Assembly (NCBI GenBank): GCA_958415625.1
Contig: CATYZI010000019.1
Span: 1-42,152 of the forward strand
From: an uncultured Collinsella sp.
GTDB taxonomy: Bacteria > Actinomycetota > Coriobacteriia > Coriobacteriales > Coriobacteriaceae
Direction: 5' to 3'
DNA length: 42,152 bases
Under the pieces are notes generated by a model that saw nothing but the letters and a program-made list of their open reading frames with translations, was not told the DNA's origin and made no database searches. Made by a program: the position numbers and the translations under genes. Position 1 is the first letter of the stretch, and each line of letters starts with the position of its first letter. Below, one piece after another: positions 1 to 8,601 of the stretch.

Positions 1-1353
1 TCCCTGGAAACCGCCTATCAAAAGGGTTCCTTTCAGTTTGCCGTAGTCTATGGAAGGCGTCGCGTGGGTAAAACCAGCCTGCTTCGCGTCTTTACACAGG
101 GCAAACCCCATGTGATCTTCTTTACCGGGCAGCAAACCGTTGCAAGCGAAAACCTCGCGCTGCTCAGCCGCGAGATACTTGGCAATAGCGCCGCAAGAGC
201 AGCGTTCCCCTCTATCCAGGTTGCACTCGAATCCGTCTTCGAACACGCCAAGACAGAGCGAATCGTTCTGATTATTGACGAGTATCCCTACCTCGCCGAG
301 AGCGACCCGGGCGTCTCGTCGTGCCTGCAAACACTTATCGATCGACATAAAGACACGAGCAAGCTGTTCCTCGTACTCTGAGGATCGTCCATGAGCTTTA
401 TGGAACACCAGGTACTAGGACACCAAAGCCCTCTTTATGGGCGCCGCACCATGCAGCTGCGCATTGACCCCTTCACCATCTTTGACGTGGCGCTCATGCT
501 TCCCGATGCACCCATCGAACGGGTCATCGAGCTGTATTCCGTTGTTGGCGGGATGCCGCTCTATCTATCGCAGCTCGATGGCACGCGTTCCACTCAATGG
601 AACCTTGAACATGCGCTATTGCGTCAAGATGCGTTTTTGTATGCCGAACCCCAGAACTATCTGCTGCAAGAAGTCCGCAGCCCAGCTATCTACAATGCCG
701 TCATAACCGCCATTGCCAACGGCTATGTACGCTCCAAAGAGATTGCCGATGTTACCCACCTCGCAACGCCACAGGTCGCGCGACTGCTCGACGCATTGAT
801 CGAGCTGCGAATCGTTGAGCGCGTCACGCCTGTTGTAAATGCAACAAAACGTCAAGTAATCTATCGGATCTGCGACAACTTGTTTAGGTTTTGGTATCGG
901 TTTGTTCCACAGTACGCGGGAACAATTGAGGAGGGGCTCGGAGCCGCTGTGGCCGCGCGTATCGCCAAGCATGATTTGTCCACCTTTGTGGGTCCCTCAT
1001 TTGAAGAAGTGTGCCGCCAGTGGTTGATGCGGCAGGTTGTTGAGAGCGAGCTGGATGTGCTGCCCAAGGCAATCGGCTCTTGGTGGGGCACGAACCCGAA
1101 CACGCGCCGGCAAGAAGAGATTGACGTTGTGTTAGAGGACGCCGATGGGGAGCTCATCGTTGGCGAGTGCAAATGGAGAAACGAGCCCGCTGACGTCGAT
1201 GTGCTTGAGACGCTCATGCGTCGCGGAACATTGTTGGGCAGGCCGATCCAACGATATTACCTGTTTAGCAAGGGTGGATTTACGGAGGCATGTCGAGAGC
1301 AAGCCGCCCAAGTGAACGACACAAGGCTTATTGACCTTGAGCAGCTGCTCTAA
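1..1353 (+). pseudogene. DUF234-type ATPase, 5' cut by window edge, interrupted by in-frame TGA
   Basis: The reading frame is open from base 1, so the true start lies outside the window. It encodes a P-loop ATPase of the archaeal-ATPase/DUF234 type. A Walker A motif (GRRRVGKTS) is encoded near bases 52-78 and a Walker B (IVLIIDEYP) near 265-291. The C-terminal part has a nuclease-like EIDVV...GECKW segment near 1117-1176, as in DUF234 domains. One in-frame TGA at 379-381 splits the gene exactly where relatives usually read LCGSSMSFM, so TGA stands in place of a Cys codon. Frame is kept on both sides, and the downstream part shows no other damage. It could be a recent nonsense mutation, a sequencing error or a readthrough site; nonsense mutation is likeliest. 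Such ATPases are common accessory genes of unclear role. A translation restart at ATG 391 would lack the P-loop. Confidence 0.75.
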
Positions 1354-1354
1354 G

Positions 1355-1389
1355 AAAAGGGGCCTGGATGCAATTTCCAGGCCCCTTTT
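1355..1389. terminator. Bidirectional terminator between convergent genes
   Basis: A perfect 13-bp stem (1355-1367 with 1377-1389) has A-runs on one side and T-runs on the other. It separates the plus-strand ATPase remnant from the convergent zinc-ribbon gene, so it can end transcripts from both directions. Confidence 0.85.
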
Positions 1390-1396
1390 TCAACTT

Positions 1397-3013
1397 TTAT
1401 TCAATCCCCAACTTTTTTAGTGTGCTATTGGTGCGGTCGGACATTTGGCTGCAACCAACAACGGGCACATCTGAAAATGACCCCTGACTTGAGCTTGAAA
1501 AGTCAACAAAATAATACGTGCAGTATTGATGATTGAAATCTGTGTAGGAATTTAACGCGTTGAAATCCTTCTCGGATATCTCCTTGCCGTTAGATGCGTA
1601 ATAGTCTCCAAGATTACCGCCAGAAACAGAGACGGACCAAGCTTCGCGATTTAACACCAACGAAAGCGAATCATCCTTTTTGCCGAATAAAGACCAGTTA
1701 TCGCCATAGGTTATCTGTTTACCTGAGAGCTTTGCTTTGAGCGCATCGCACATTTCGTACGTACGCTTGCCAAGTAAGACGTTTTGCTCATCATCCTTAA
1801 CAAGAGGCAGATACATCGATCCTCCGTTAGAGTTGTCGAGCCATTTTTGGCTATATATCCTTTTGATACCGCCGTCTTCCGCCGACCAAACCTCTACGGT
1901 GTAGGACTTCTGAAGCTCTTCAATATTTCCGTCCCAGGCGCTTTTCATATCGTCCGCGCTCATATCGTTAACAACCGTCACGAGCTCAGAAACGCCGTCG
2001 TTGTCGAAATCAACCAAATCAGCCAAGCAAAAACCTCTAAGGGCTGACATATAGTCCTCAATCTCAACCATTTGAGGTTCACCATAACGCGCAAGATATT
2101 CCTGGCATTTTTGCTTATAGGCAGCGGATGCAGCAGCATTGTCCGCAGCGGCGTTTCCGTCCTTTTTGTCGCCCTCGTCCGCCTTTGCGTCTGCGCTGTC
2201 AGCCTTAGGCACCTCGAGCGAAACATCCTTCACGGCCTCATCGGACTTGGAATTGTCGACCACCTCGACAGGAACGCTCCACTCAACCTTGGTCTTGGAG
2301 TCCTTAACGGTAAGGGTGTATTTTCCCGGTTTGACATCGGGAAACTGGCTTACCGTGAAGCCCTCGTCACTCTTAACCTCAGCGTTGGTGCTGTAGCCGT
2401 TATCGCCGTTCAGGGTCACCGAGTACCTCTTGAGCTTCTCGCCCTTTGCGTCGGTCGGGGTGATCTTGGATTCTTGGACCACCACGATGGCCTTGTCCTG
2501 GCCGTAATGGGCAACGTCACCGCCGGACTTGCCGAAGAACAGCAGGTAGCTAAAGATGGCAACGACCGCCAGACCAACGACGATACCAACGATATAGAGT
2601 GCCTTGGGCTCCTTTTTCCGTGCGGATGCATTCACCGCAGGAACAGGGGCTGGCGCCGCGACGGGCTTGGCGACCGGATTGCTCGGTTTTGGCCGGTCGG
2701 CGCGCACGGCAGGAATCGAAGGCGTTGCACCGGACGACACGTCGTCTTTGGGCTGGTCGTCTTCTTCGTCCGCTACGGGCTCGCTCTCCACGGGCGACTT
2801 TTCCTCCCCCGCCTCGGCACCGGCGGAAGGCTCCTTCTCCGTTTCGTCACTAGCGAAAATCTCTTCCGCAGCCTCATTGATAACGGAAGGCTCTTCTGCC
2901 ACTTCGTTGCTGACAGAGTTCAGCACCGCCTTTGCATCTTCGAGTGCATAGCCACACTCGGTGCAGTATCGTAAATCGCCATCAAGCTCAAATCCACAGT
3001 TGGGACAGAACAT
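1397..3013 (-). CDS. Zinc-ribbon single-pass membrane protein
   Basis: The 538-residue protein opens with a zinc ribbon of two CxxC knuckles (Cys3, 6, 17, 20). An acidic, Pro/Ala-rich linker follows to about residue 130, then one membrane helix at about 139-160, then a large domain predicted to be outside the cell. That domain contains LADLVDFDNDGVSEL, which resembles calcium-binding or VCBS-like Asp-rich loops. No catalytic motif was recognised. The start is fixed by a strong AAGGAGG eight bases upstream. The gene begins one base after the stop of the neighbouring zinc-ribbon gene at 3015, so the two are co-transcribed and probably act together. The pattern of cytosolic zinc ribbon, helix and external domain is common in actinobacteria and Firmicutes; its function is not established. 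Confidence 0.85.
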   Translation of the reverse strand: MFCPNCGFELDGDLRYCTECGYALEDAKAVLNSVSNEVAEEPSVINEAAEEIFASDETEKEPSAGAEAGEEKSPVESEPVADEEDDQPKDDVSSGATPSIPAVRADRPKPSNPVAKPVAAPAPVPAVNASARKKEPKALYIVGIVVGLAVVAIFSYLLFFGKSGGDVAHYGQDKAIVVVQESKITPTDAKGEKLKRYSVTLNGDNGYSTNAEVKSDEGFTVSQFPDVKPGKYTLTVKDSKTKVEWSVPVEVVDNSKSDEAVKDVSLEVPKADSADAKADEGDKKDGNAAADNAAASAAYKQKCQEYLARYGEPQMVEIEDYMSALRGFCLADLVDFDNDGVSELVTVVNDMSADDMKSAWDGNIEELQKSYTVEVWSAEDGGIKRIYSQKWLDNSNGGSMYLPLVKDDEQNVLLGKRTYEMCDALKAKLSGKQITYGDNWSLFGKKDDSLSLVLNREAWSVSVSGGNLGDYYASNGKEISEKDFNALNSYTDFNHQYCTYYFVDFSSSSQGSFSDVPVVGCSQMSDRTNSTLKKLGIE

Positions 3014-3014
3014 G

Positions 3015-4232
3015 TTAGTCCTCCTTATCGACTTTCACCGTTGTACCGTCCTTGACCTCATCAGGGGTTACTTCGGACCCAACTTGAGACTCATCATCCC
3101 AGGACGCAACCAAAATCTCGCAATTGCCGTCCGCAAAAGTACCGAGCTCATAGTCTTCGGTGTGATACACCAGTCCCTTGGATGTCACACACAAGCACGT
3201 TGAGCCCTTGATTGAATAGTCCGAAGAATTGCTCCGCATGAGCATCGAATTGTAATCAGACGGATGTTCTCTGCCCATTTCCGTAAGATACGGCCAAACT
3301 GCCGAACTCATGGAACTGGCAAGATCCTCGGTATCAATGCCAAACATGTCCTGAGGACTAACAGTATCACCCGTATGCAAATCAAAAATAACACCAGCCA
3401 CAACCGTGCCGCCATGCGGACCCCATCCCGTCGAATAGCGCTCGTCACGGATACAGAAAAAGTTCTCATCCACGTACGTAACCGTCACGTTTCTCGATAT
3501 GCAGGGAAATTCGCCGTCGGGGTACAACTCAGCATCTGATTGCTCATTATCTGATGCTCGATTCGTTCGCTCCGCATCAATTTGAAGGGGCTCGAGAATC
3601 GCCTTGTTAATTTTGTCTGCAACGTCGTCTTTGGTGGAGCTCTTAAGTTGCGGATAGGACCATTCCATGTCCCTCCGCTCGCCCTGTTCGAGCATAGGGT
3701 CGACCGGAGCAGACACCGTCAATGACTTTGCCTCCAACGTATAGACAACTTCTTCGACCGCTCTCTCGTCCTTCTTGGGCCTTTCGGTCGCTTGCTCCTG
3801 TTGCACGGATTGCTGCTGGAGATTGGGCTCGATGACGTTCTTGTAGAGCATGAAAGCAGCGTAAGCGATGCCTGCAGCGGCGATAAATGCGGCGATCATG
3901 ATAGCAAACTGCGGCACTAGGCGGTTACCGACCTGACAGCGTTGCATAAAGAAGTTGTACATCTGGGAGTGACCGCTATTCGCGGTCTTCGAGACCGGCT
4001 CGGGGCTCGGTTCTGCTGTGGACTCGGCATTCGCGGATCCTATCGCAGAGTCCGTTTCGGTATCTGTGGGTTCCATTATGACTTCAGCGGACGATGATTC
4101 TCGCTCCGACGGCTCGGCCTTGGGCCCCTCCTCGGCCGCAGTCTTGCCCGAGAGCCCGCCCAAGGGCAGACCGCATTCGGTACAGAATCGCGCATCGTCG
4201 CTTATTTTGCTACCGCATTTGGGGCAAAACAT
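3015..4232 (-). CDS. Zinc-ribbon membrane protein with DUF3298-like external domain
   Basis: The 405-residue protein starts with the same kind of zinc ribbon as its downstream neighbour (Cys3, 6, 17, 20). A Ser/Glu-rich linker follows, then one membrane helix at about 107-130. The external part contains WGPHGGTVVAGVIFDLHTGD, typical of DUF3298/RsiV-like domains. An in-frame ATG 51 bases further upstream would add an Arg-rich tail before the zinc ribbon. The ATG at 4232 was preferred because the ribbon then starts at residue 1, as in the neighbour, and GGAGAAGAAGG lies just upstream. It is the first gene of a two-gene operon. The ligand and role are unknown; envelope sensing is a guess from the layout. 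Confidence 0.85.
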   Translation of the reverse strand: MFCPKCGSKISDDARFCTECGLPLGGLSGKTAAEEGPKAEPSERESSSAEVIMEPTDTETDSAIGSANAESTAEPSPEPVSKTANSGHSQMYNFFMQRCQVGNRLVPQFAIMIAAFIAAAGIAYAAFMLYKNVIEPNLQQQSVQQEQATERPKKDERAVEEVVYTLEAKSLTVSAPVDPMLEQGERRDMEWSYPQLKSSTKDDVADKINKAILEPLQIDAERTNRASDNEQSDAELYPDGEFPCISRNVTVTYVDENFFCIRDERYSTGWGPHGGTVVAGVIFDLHTGDTVSPQDMFGIDTEDLASSMSSAVWPYLTEMGREHPSDYNSMLMRSNSSDYSIKGSTCLCVTSKGLVYHTEDYELGTFADGNCEILVASWDDESQVGSEVTPDEVKDGTTVKVDKED

Positions 4233-4591
4233 GGGCCTTCTTCTCCGATTCCCTTTAGTTTCGCTGAGTCGTAAGTCACTCACGCGCTGTACGCTACGTA
4301 GTTTAACTATTTCTTAAGCAAGCCAATAGGCCGCTTGAACAGACGCATACCCGCTCAAGTGACCCTATACCGGCTAGTTATCCTAGCTCACGGCATGAGT
4401 GTTAGTGTAAGAATTTTCGCTGAACAGGGCCGCACCTCGAAGTCCGAACCGATGCTCAACTTGAAGCCATCTTTATTTATCGAGATGGAGATATCGCCGC
4501 TGATATCCATATCATGCGCGCAGCCAACCGCCCTCATTTTTCGAGACCACCCGTCACGTTATCAGGAGCCCGAAATCAAAGAGATAGTAAA
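4233..4591. other. Intergenic region with no supported gene
   Basis: About 360 bases upstream of the zinc-ribbon operon. A plus-strand frame of 101 codons exists at 4335-4640, but it has no ribosome binding site, no recognisable domain, and runs through the terminator hairpin at 4592-4633. The promoter of the zinc-ribbon operon should be here, but no convincing pair of boxes was found. Confidence 0.5.
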
Positions 4592-4633
4592 AGCCGATTG
4601 GGTCACACGTGATTCCATATGCCCCAATCGGCT
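4592..4633 (-). terminator. Terminator of the purF-purM-purN block
   Basis: An 11-bp perfect stem (4592-4602 with 4623-4633) with a 20-nt loop lies about 50 bases past the purN stop. Read on the minus strand it is followed by TTTTAC, a short U-tract. Confidence 0.7.
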
Positions 4634-4683
4634 ATTCTGATTGTTTACACCTCAACGAAACCTAGGCGACCTATTTACACGCG

Positions 4684-5382
4684 CTAGCGCGCCGCATCAA
4701 TTGCGACCTTGCCGCTCTCCAACACGTGAACGCGACCATCGGCGAGCATCTGCACGACCTCGGGATACAGCACGTGCTCGATCGCGTGGATGTGCTCCTC
4801 GAGCGTATCGACATCCCAGCCCTCCTCAACGGCCAGCGCGCGCTGGGCGATGATGGGGCCGTTGTCGTAGATCTCGTTGGCAAAGTGCACGGTCACGCCG
4901 GTCACCTTGACGCCGCGAGCAAACGCATCGTCAATCGCGTGGGCACCGGTAAAGCTCGGTAGCAGCGCCGGATGCAGGTTGACCACGCGATTGGGGAACG
5001 CCGCCAGCAGCGGCGTGTGCACCATGCGCATGTAGCCGGCCATGACCACATACTCGCAGCCGCGCTCGAGCAGCTCGTGCGCGATGATCTCGTCGGCGGC
5101 GATGGGGTCGGCATAGACATCCTTGGACAGCGTGAGCGTCTGGATGCCTGCGCGCTCTGCACGCTGCAGGCCCTTGGCCGAAGGACGGCTCGACACCACA
5201 AGCTCAATCGAGGCGTTGAGCTTGCCAGCGGCGATCAGGTCGATCAGCGCCTGCAGGTTGGTACCCGAACCGCTGATGAGCACGCCGATCTTGAGCGGCT
5301 CGGCCGTATCAGTGTCGGTCGGTCGGGTATACGGGTCCCAGGCCAGGACCTCGGCAGCAGCCATCTGCTCGTTAGCGCTCAT
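4684..5382 (-). CDS. purN: Phosphoribosylglycinamide formyltransferase
   Basis: This enzyme transfers a formyl group from 10-formyltetrahydrofolate to GAR to give FGAR, the third step of purine synthesis. The N-terminal phosphate-binding motif IGVLISGSGTNLQALI and the folate/catalytic stretch NLHPALLPSFTGAHAI are both present, with VHFANEIYDNGPIIAQ further on. Starting at ATG 5382 gives 232 residues, somewhat longer than the usual ~200 because of an N-terminal extension of about 30 residues before the Rossmann fold. The start overlaps the end of purM by 11 bases, which suggests translational coupling. A second ATG at 5364 is also possible. It is the last gene of the purF-purM-purN group. Confidence 0.93.
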   Translation of the reverse strand: MSANEQMAAAEVLAWDPYTRPTDTDTAEPLKIGVLISGSGTNLQALIDLIAAGKLNASIELVVSSRPSAKGLQRAERAGIQTLTLSKDVYADPIAADEIIAHELLERGCEYVVMAGYMRMVHTPLLAAFPNRVVNLHPALLPSFTGAHAIDDAFARGVKVTGVTVHFANEIYDNGPIIAQRALAVEEGWDVDTLEEHIHAIEHVLYPEVVQMLADGRVHVLESGKVAIDAAR

Positions 5383-6475
5383 CGGAGTACACGACCTTAC
5401 CGGAGCCCTCGACGCACTCGCCCACGCGGAACGGCTTCTCGCCCAGCGCAACCAGAGCCTCGGTCACCGCGGCCTCGTCCTCGGGGGCGACGATCAGGCA
5501 CAGGCCGACGCCCATGTTGAAGGTCTTGCATGCCTCGTTGGGCGCAAGCTCGGCCTGGCGCGACACGTAGGTGATGACGGGCGGAACATCCCAGCCCATC
5601 TCGGCGCCGTTGCGGGTGACCACAGCGTCGACGTCGTCGGCGAGCGCGCGGTTAAGGTTCTCGGTAATACCGCCGCCGGTGATGTGGGCGATGGCGTGCA
5701 CGTTGGCGCCGCCGCGCAGCAGCTCCAGAATCGGCTTGACGTAGATGCGCGTGGGGGCCAGCAGAGCGTCGGCCAGCGAAGCACCGCCGAGCTCCTCGAG
5801 CGGACGGCTCAGCTCCTCGGCCTTAGCGGCGGCCTCGGGCGTACCCGGCTTGATGCCGTCGACACCGATGACCTTACGCACGAGCGAGTAGCCGTTGGAG
5901 TGCACACCGGTGGAGGGCAGGCCCAGGATCACGTCGCCGGGGCGAACGTTCGCGGGGTCGAGCATCTTGGGACGATCGACAACACCCACGGTAAAGCCGG
6001 CGAGGTCGTAGTCGGCCGGGGCCATAACGCCCGGGTGCTCGGCCATCTCGCCGCCCACGAGCGCGCAGCCCGCGAGCTTGCAGCCGTCGGCCACACCCTT
6101 GATGATCTTTGCCATGTGCTCGGCCTCAATGTGACCGATGGCAACGTAGTCCAGGAAGAACAGCGGCTCGGCGCCCGAAGCCAAAATGTCATTGACGCAC
6201 ATAGCGACCAGGTCCTGGCCTACCGTCTCATGACGGTCCATGATCTGGGCGAGCACGAGCTTGGTGCCCACGCCGTCGGTGCCGCTGATCAGGATCGGGT
6301 CTTCCATATCCTTAAGCGCGGCGGCCGAGAACAGGCCACCAAAGCCACCGATGCCGCCGATAACCTCGGGGCGGTTGGTGTCCTTGACCATCTGCTTAAT
6401 AGCGTCGACGGCGCGGCCACCCTCGGCGGTATCGACGCCGGCGTCCTCGTACGTCACATGCTTGCTGTCGCTCAT
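5372..6475 (-). CDS. purM: Phosphoribosylformylglycinamidine cyclo-ligase (AIR synthetase)
   Basis: PurM closes the imidazole ring of FGAM in an ATP-dependent reaction to give AIR. The 367-residue protein has the family's landmarks: an N-terminal YEDAGVD motif, SGTDGVGTKL in the ATP site, CVNDILASGAEPLFFLDY, and GGEMAEHPGV, with HITGGGITEN in the C-terminal half. The AGGAAGG box upstream of ATG 6475 supports the start. It sits between purF and purN on the same strand. The 156-base gap to purF holds two hairpins, so relative expression of purF and purM may be tuned there. Confidence 0.95.
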   Translation of the reverse strand: MSDSKHVTYEDAGVDTAEGGRAVDAIKQMVKDTNRPEVIGGIGGFGGLFSAAALKDMEDPILISGTDGVGTKLVLAQIMDRHETVGQDLVAMCVNDILASGAEPLFFLDYVAIGHIEAEHMAKIIKGVADGCKLAGCALVGGEMAEHPGVMAPADYDLAGFTVGVVDRPKMLDPANVRPGDVILGLPSTGVHSNGYSLVRKVIGVDGIKPGTPEAAAKAEELSRPLEELGGASLADALLAPTRIYVKPILELLRGGANVHAIAHITGGGITENLNRALADDVDAVVTRNGAEMGWDVPPVITYVSRQAELAPNEACKTFNMGVGLCLIVAPEDEAAVTEALVALGEKPFRVGECVEGSGKVVYSDER

Positions 6476-6543
6476 CTGAGCCTTCCTCTCCCATTACCGT
6501 CCGCCGCCCAGGCGCCAAACGGTGCTCATAGTTGCGTCCATCT

Positions 6544-6570
6544 CGGCGCGCGTCATAACAACACGCGCCG
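6544..6570. promoter_or_regulatory. Hairpin between purF and purM
   Basis: A 7-bp GC stem (CGGCGCG 6544-6550 with CGCGCCG 6564-6570) lies in the purF-purM gap, about 70 bases before the purM start. It has no U-tract. It may stabilise or process the transcript. Confidence 0.4.
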
Positions 6571-6592
6571 TCATATCAACAAAACAGCAGAT

Positions 6593-6633
6593 AAAACCTG
6601 CCAAAATAAACCTGTCCCTAAATGGCAGGTTTT
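6593..6633. repeat. GGGAC-loop hairpin overlapping the purF stop codon
   Basis: A perfect 11-bp stem (6593-6603 with 6623-6633) has a 19-nt loop that on the minus strand reads TTTAGGGACAGGTTTATTT. The right arm includes two bases of the purF stop codon. The loop motif recurs in hairpins at 10362, 24047, 38244 and 41783. It may also act as a weak terminator after purF. Confidence 0.65.
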
Positions 6634-8302
6634 AGGCCTCGCCGTGCTCCTCTTCCCAGCTGCGGTCGTCGTATTTCTCGACCACGGCGTCGTCGTCAAA
6701 GTGCAGCGGCTTGTCCAGGTTGCGGGGCTTAAAGCCCTCCATAAACTTGTCGCGGCCAAAGCTCTCGGGAATCGCCACGGGGTAGCGGCCGGTAAAGCAC
6801 GCATCGCAGTAACCGCCCTTGGGCATGACCTTAAGCAGGCCCTCGACCGAAAGGAAGGCCAGCGAATCGGCGCCGATATACTCGCAAATCTCGTCGACCG
6901 TCTTGTTGGCGCTGATGAGCTGCGACTGCACGTCGGTATCGATACCGTAGAAGCACGGCCAGATGACCTCGGGCGAGTTGATGCGAATGTGAATCTCCTT
7001 GGCACCGGCGTTACGCAGCATCTTGACGAGCTGCACCATGGTGGTGCCGCGCACGATGGAGTCGTCGATGACGACCAGGCGCTTGCCCTCGATGTTGTCG
7101 CGCAGCGGGTTAAGCTTCATGCGCACGCCCATGGCGCGCAACTCCTGCGTAGGCTCGATAAACGTACGGCCCACGTAGCGGTTCTTGATAAGGCCCTCGC
7201 CAAAGGGAATGCCGCTCTCGTGCGAATAGCCCTCTGCGGGCGGCAGGCCGGAGTCGGGCACGCCAATGACCAGGTCGGCCTCGACGGGCTCCTCGTGCGC
7301 CAGCTGGCGACCCATGTCGTAACGGCAGGCGTAGACGCTCTTGCCGTTCATGATGGAGTCGGGGCGGGCAAAGTAAACCTGCTCAAAGATGCAGTTGGCG
7401 GGCACTTCGGCGGCAGGCACGCCCTGCTCGGACACAAGGCCCTCGGCGCTGATGCGCAAAATCTCGCCGGGGCGGACGTCGCGGACGTACTCGGCGCCCA
7501 CGATGTCGAGCGCACAAGTCTCGGAGGCAACGACCCAACCGCCGGCGCGGGTGACATGGGTGGCGGCATCGACCGTCGCCGCGTCGTCCTGCGACGGCAG
7601 CTGCGAAACGGATGCGGCATCGGCCTGGTCCAGGCCCTCGTCCACCAGCTTGCCCAGCACGAGCGGGCGAATGCCGTGTGGATCGCGGAACGCGTAGAGC
7701 GCCTGCTCGTTGATGAGCGTCATGGCGTAGCCGCCGCGCACGAGTTCCATGGTCTTGCGAATGCCCTCGCGCAGATGGCCCGTGCGCTGGGTAAAGTAGC
7801 CGATGAGCTTGGTCGCGACCTCGGAATCCGAGTTGGAGAGGAACGGCACGCCGAGCTCGATCAGCTGGCGGCGCAGCTCGTCGGTGTTGACGAGGGTGCC
7901 GTTGTGCGCAAGCGCGATGATGACGCTATTGATGGTAGAGAGGTGCGGCTGAGAGGCTTCCCAGCTCTTGGCGCCGGCGGTGCCGTAGCGCACGTGGCCC
8001 ACGGCCAGCTGGCCGGAAAGCGTCGACAGGTCGGCGTTGGAGAACACGCGGTCGAGCAGGCCCAGGTCCTTGCGGACCATAACCGTGCCGCCGTCACCCA
8101 CGGCAATTCCCGCCGATTCCTGGCCGCGGTGCTGCAGCGCACGCAGGCCAAAGTACGTCAGTCGAGCCACGTCGCGATCGGGCGCCCATACGCCGAAGAC
8201 GCCGCATTCCTCATGCAGCTGGTCGGAGTCCGGATCATACGTCGACATGGTGTTCACCTGTCCCGCGGCACGCTCGGCCGCGCGGATGGTTTCTTGAGAC
8301 AT
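6632..8302 (-). CDS. purF: Amidophosphoribosyltransferase
   Basis: PurF makes phosphoribosylamine from PRPP and glutamine, the committing step of purine synthesis. The catalytic Cys of the Ntn-hydrolase half lies in EECGVFGV at about residue 33, after a propeptide that should be cleaved; LRALQHRGQESAG follows. The PRPP site is VVIDDSIVRGTT. Cysteines in PANCIF, VIWPCFYG and GGYCDACFTG match the pattern of Fe-S-containing PurF of the Bacillus type. At 556 residues it is longer than the usual ~480, partly from an insertion around residues 190-235 of the glutaminase half. GAGGGGA before ATG 8302 supports this start; ATG 8248 is the alternative and would give a normal-length propeptide. Confidence 0.95.
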   Translation of the reverse strand: MSQETIRAAERAAGQVNTMSTYDPDSDQLHEECGVFGVWAPDRDVARLTYFGLRALQHRGQESAGIAVGDGGTVMVRKDLGLLDRVFSNADLSTLSGQLAVGHVRYGTAGAKSWEASQPHLSTINSVIIALAHNGTLVNTDELRRQLIELGVPFLSNSDSEVATKLIGYFTQRTGHLREGIRKTMELVRGGYAMTLINEQALYAFRDPHGIRPLVLGKLVDEGLDQADAASVSQLPSQDDAATVDAATHVTRAGGWVVASETCALDIVGAEYVRDVRPGEILRISAEGLVSEQGVPAAEVPANCIFEQVYFARPDSIMNGKSVYACRYDMGRQLAHEEPVEADLVIGVPDSGLPPAEGYSHESGIPFGEGLIKNRYVGRTFIEPTQELRAMGVRMKLNPLRDNIEGKRLVVIDDSIVRGTTMVQLVKMLRNAGAKEIHIRINSPEVIWPCFYGIDTDVQSQLISANKTVDEICEYIGADSLAFLSVEGLLKVMPKGGYCDACFTGRYPVAIPESFGRDKFMEGFKPRNLDKPLHFDDDAVVEKYDDRSWEEEHGEA

Positions 8303-8343
8303 GGCATCCCCTCAGAGCCTCGTATTTTGGCGTTACCCGCCTT

Positions 8344-8349
8344 ATTATA
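8344..8349 (-). promoter_or_regulatory. Candidate -10 box for purF
   Basis: A perfect TATAAT on the minus strand lies about 42 bases upstream of the purF start. The -35 region is weak. The implied leader is only about 35 nt, too short for a purine riboswitch. Confidence 0.55.
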
Positions 8350-8601
8350 CGCACGGCATGACGCGCTCCCCAGTGCATGAGCAGCGCTTTTTAAAAGCCC
8401 ACCGAGCTAATAATCCGTTTTGTGACCAAACATTTATTTGGCTACATGACGTGGACGGCAGCTCCGCTCCAATCCACGCCACGGCACCTCTCGTCCACCG
8501 TTGGAGATTACATTGTTGCAATTGGGACGTTCGTCCTGTCTTTCGGCTGGTCGGCGGCGTATCCTTATAAGCCACAACATAACGAGAAAGGTTACTTTTC
8601 T

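Noticed and set aside
379..381. Selenocysteine at the in-frame TGA
   Set aside because: The Cys normally at this site is not a known redox or catalytic residue in the family, and no selenoprotein genes or clear SECIS element were seen; a nonsense mutation is simpler.
4335..4640. Possible small plus-strand gene
   Set aside because: No ribosome binding site or recognisable domain, and it runs through a terminator hairpin.
5123..8380. Plus-strand open frame of over 1000 codons
   Set aside because: It lies opposite purN, purM and purF, which are certain; it has His/Val/Gly/Ala-rich composition typical of an antisense frame in high-GC DNA.
8303..8601. Purine riboswitch before purF
   Set aside because: The TATAAT box leaves a leader of about 35 nt, too short, and no aptamer-like helices were seen.
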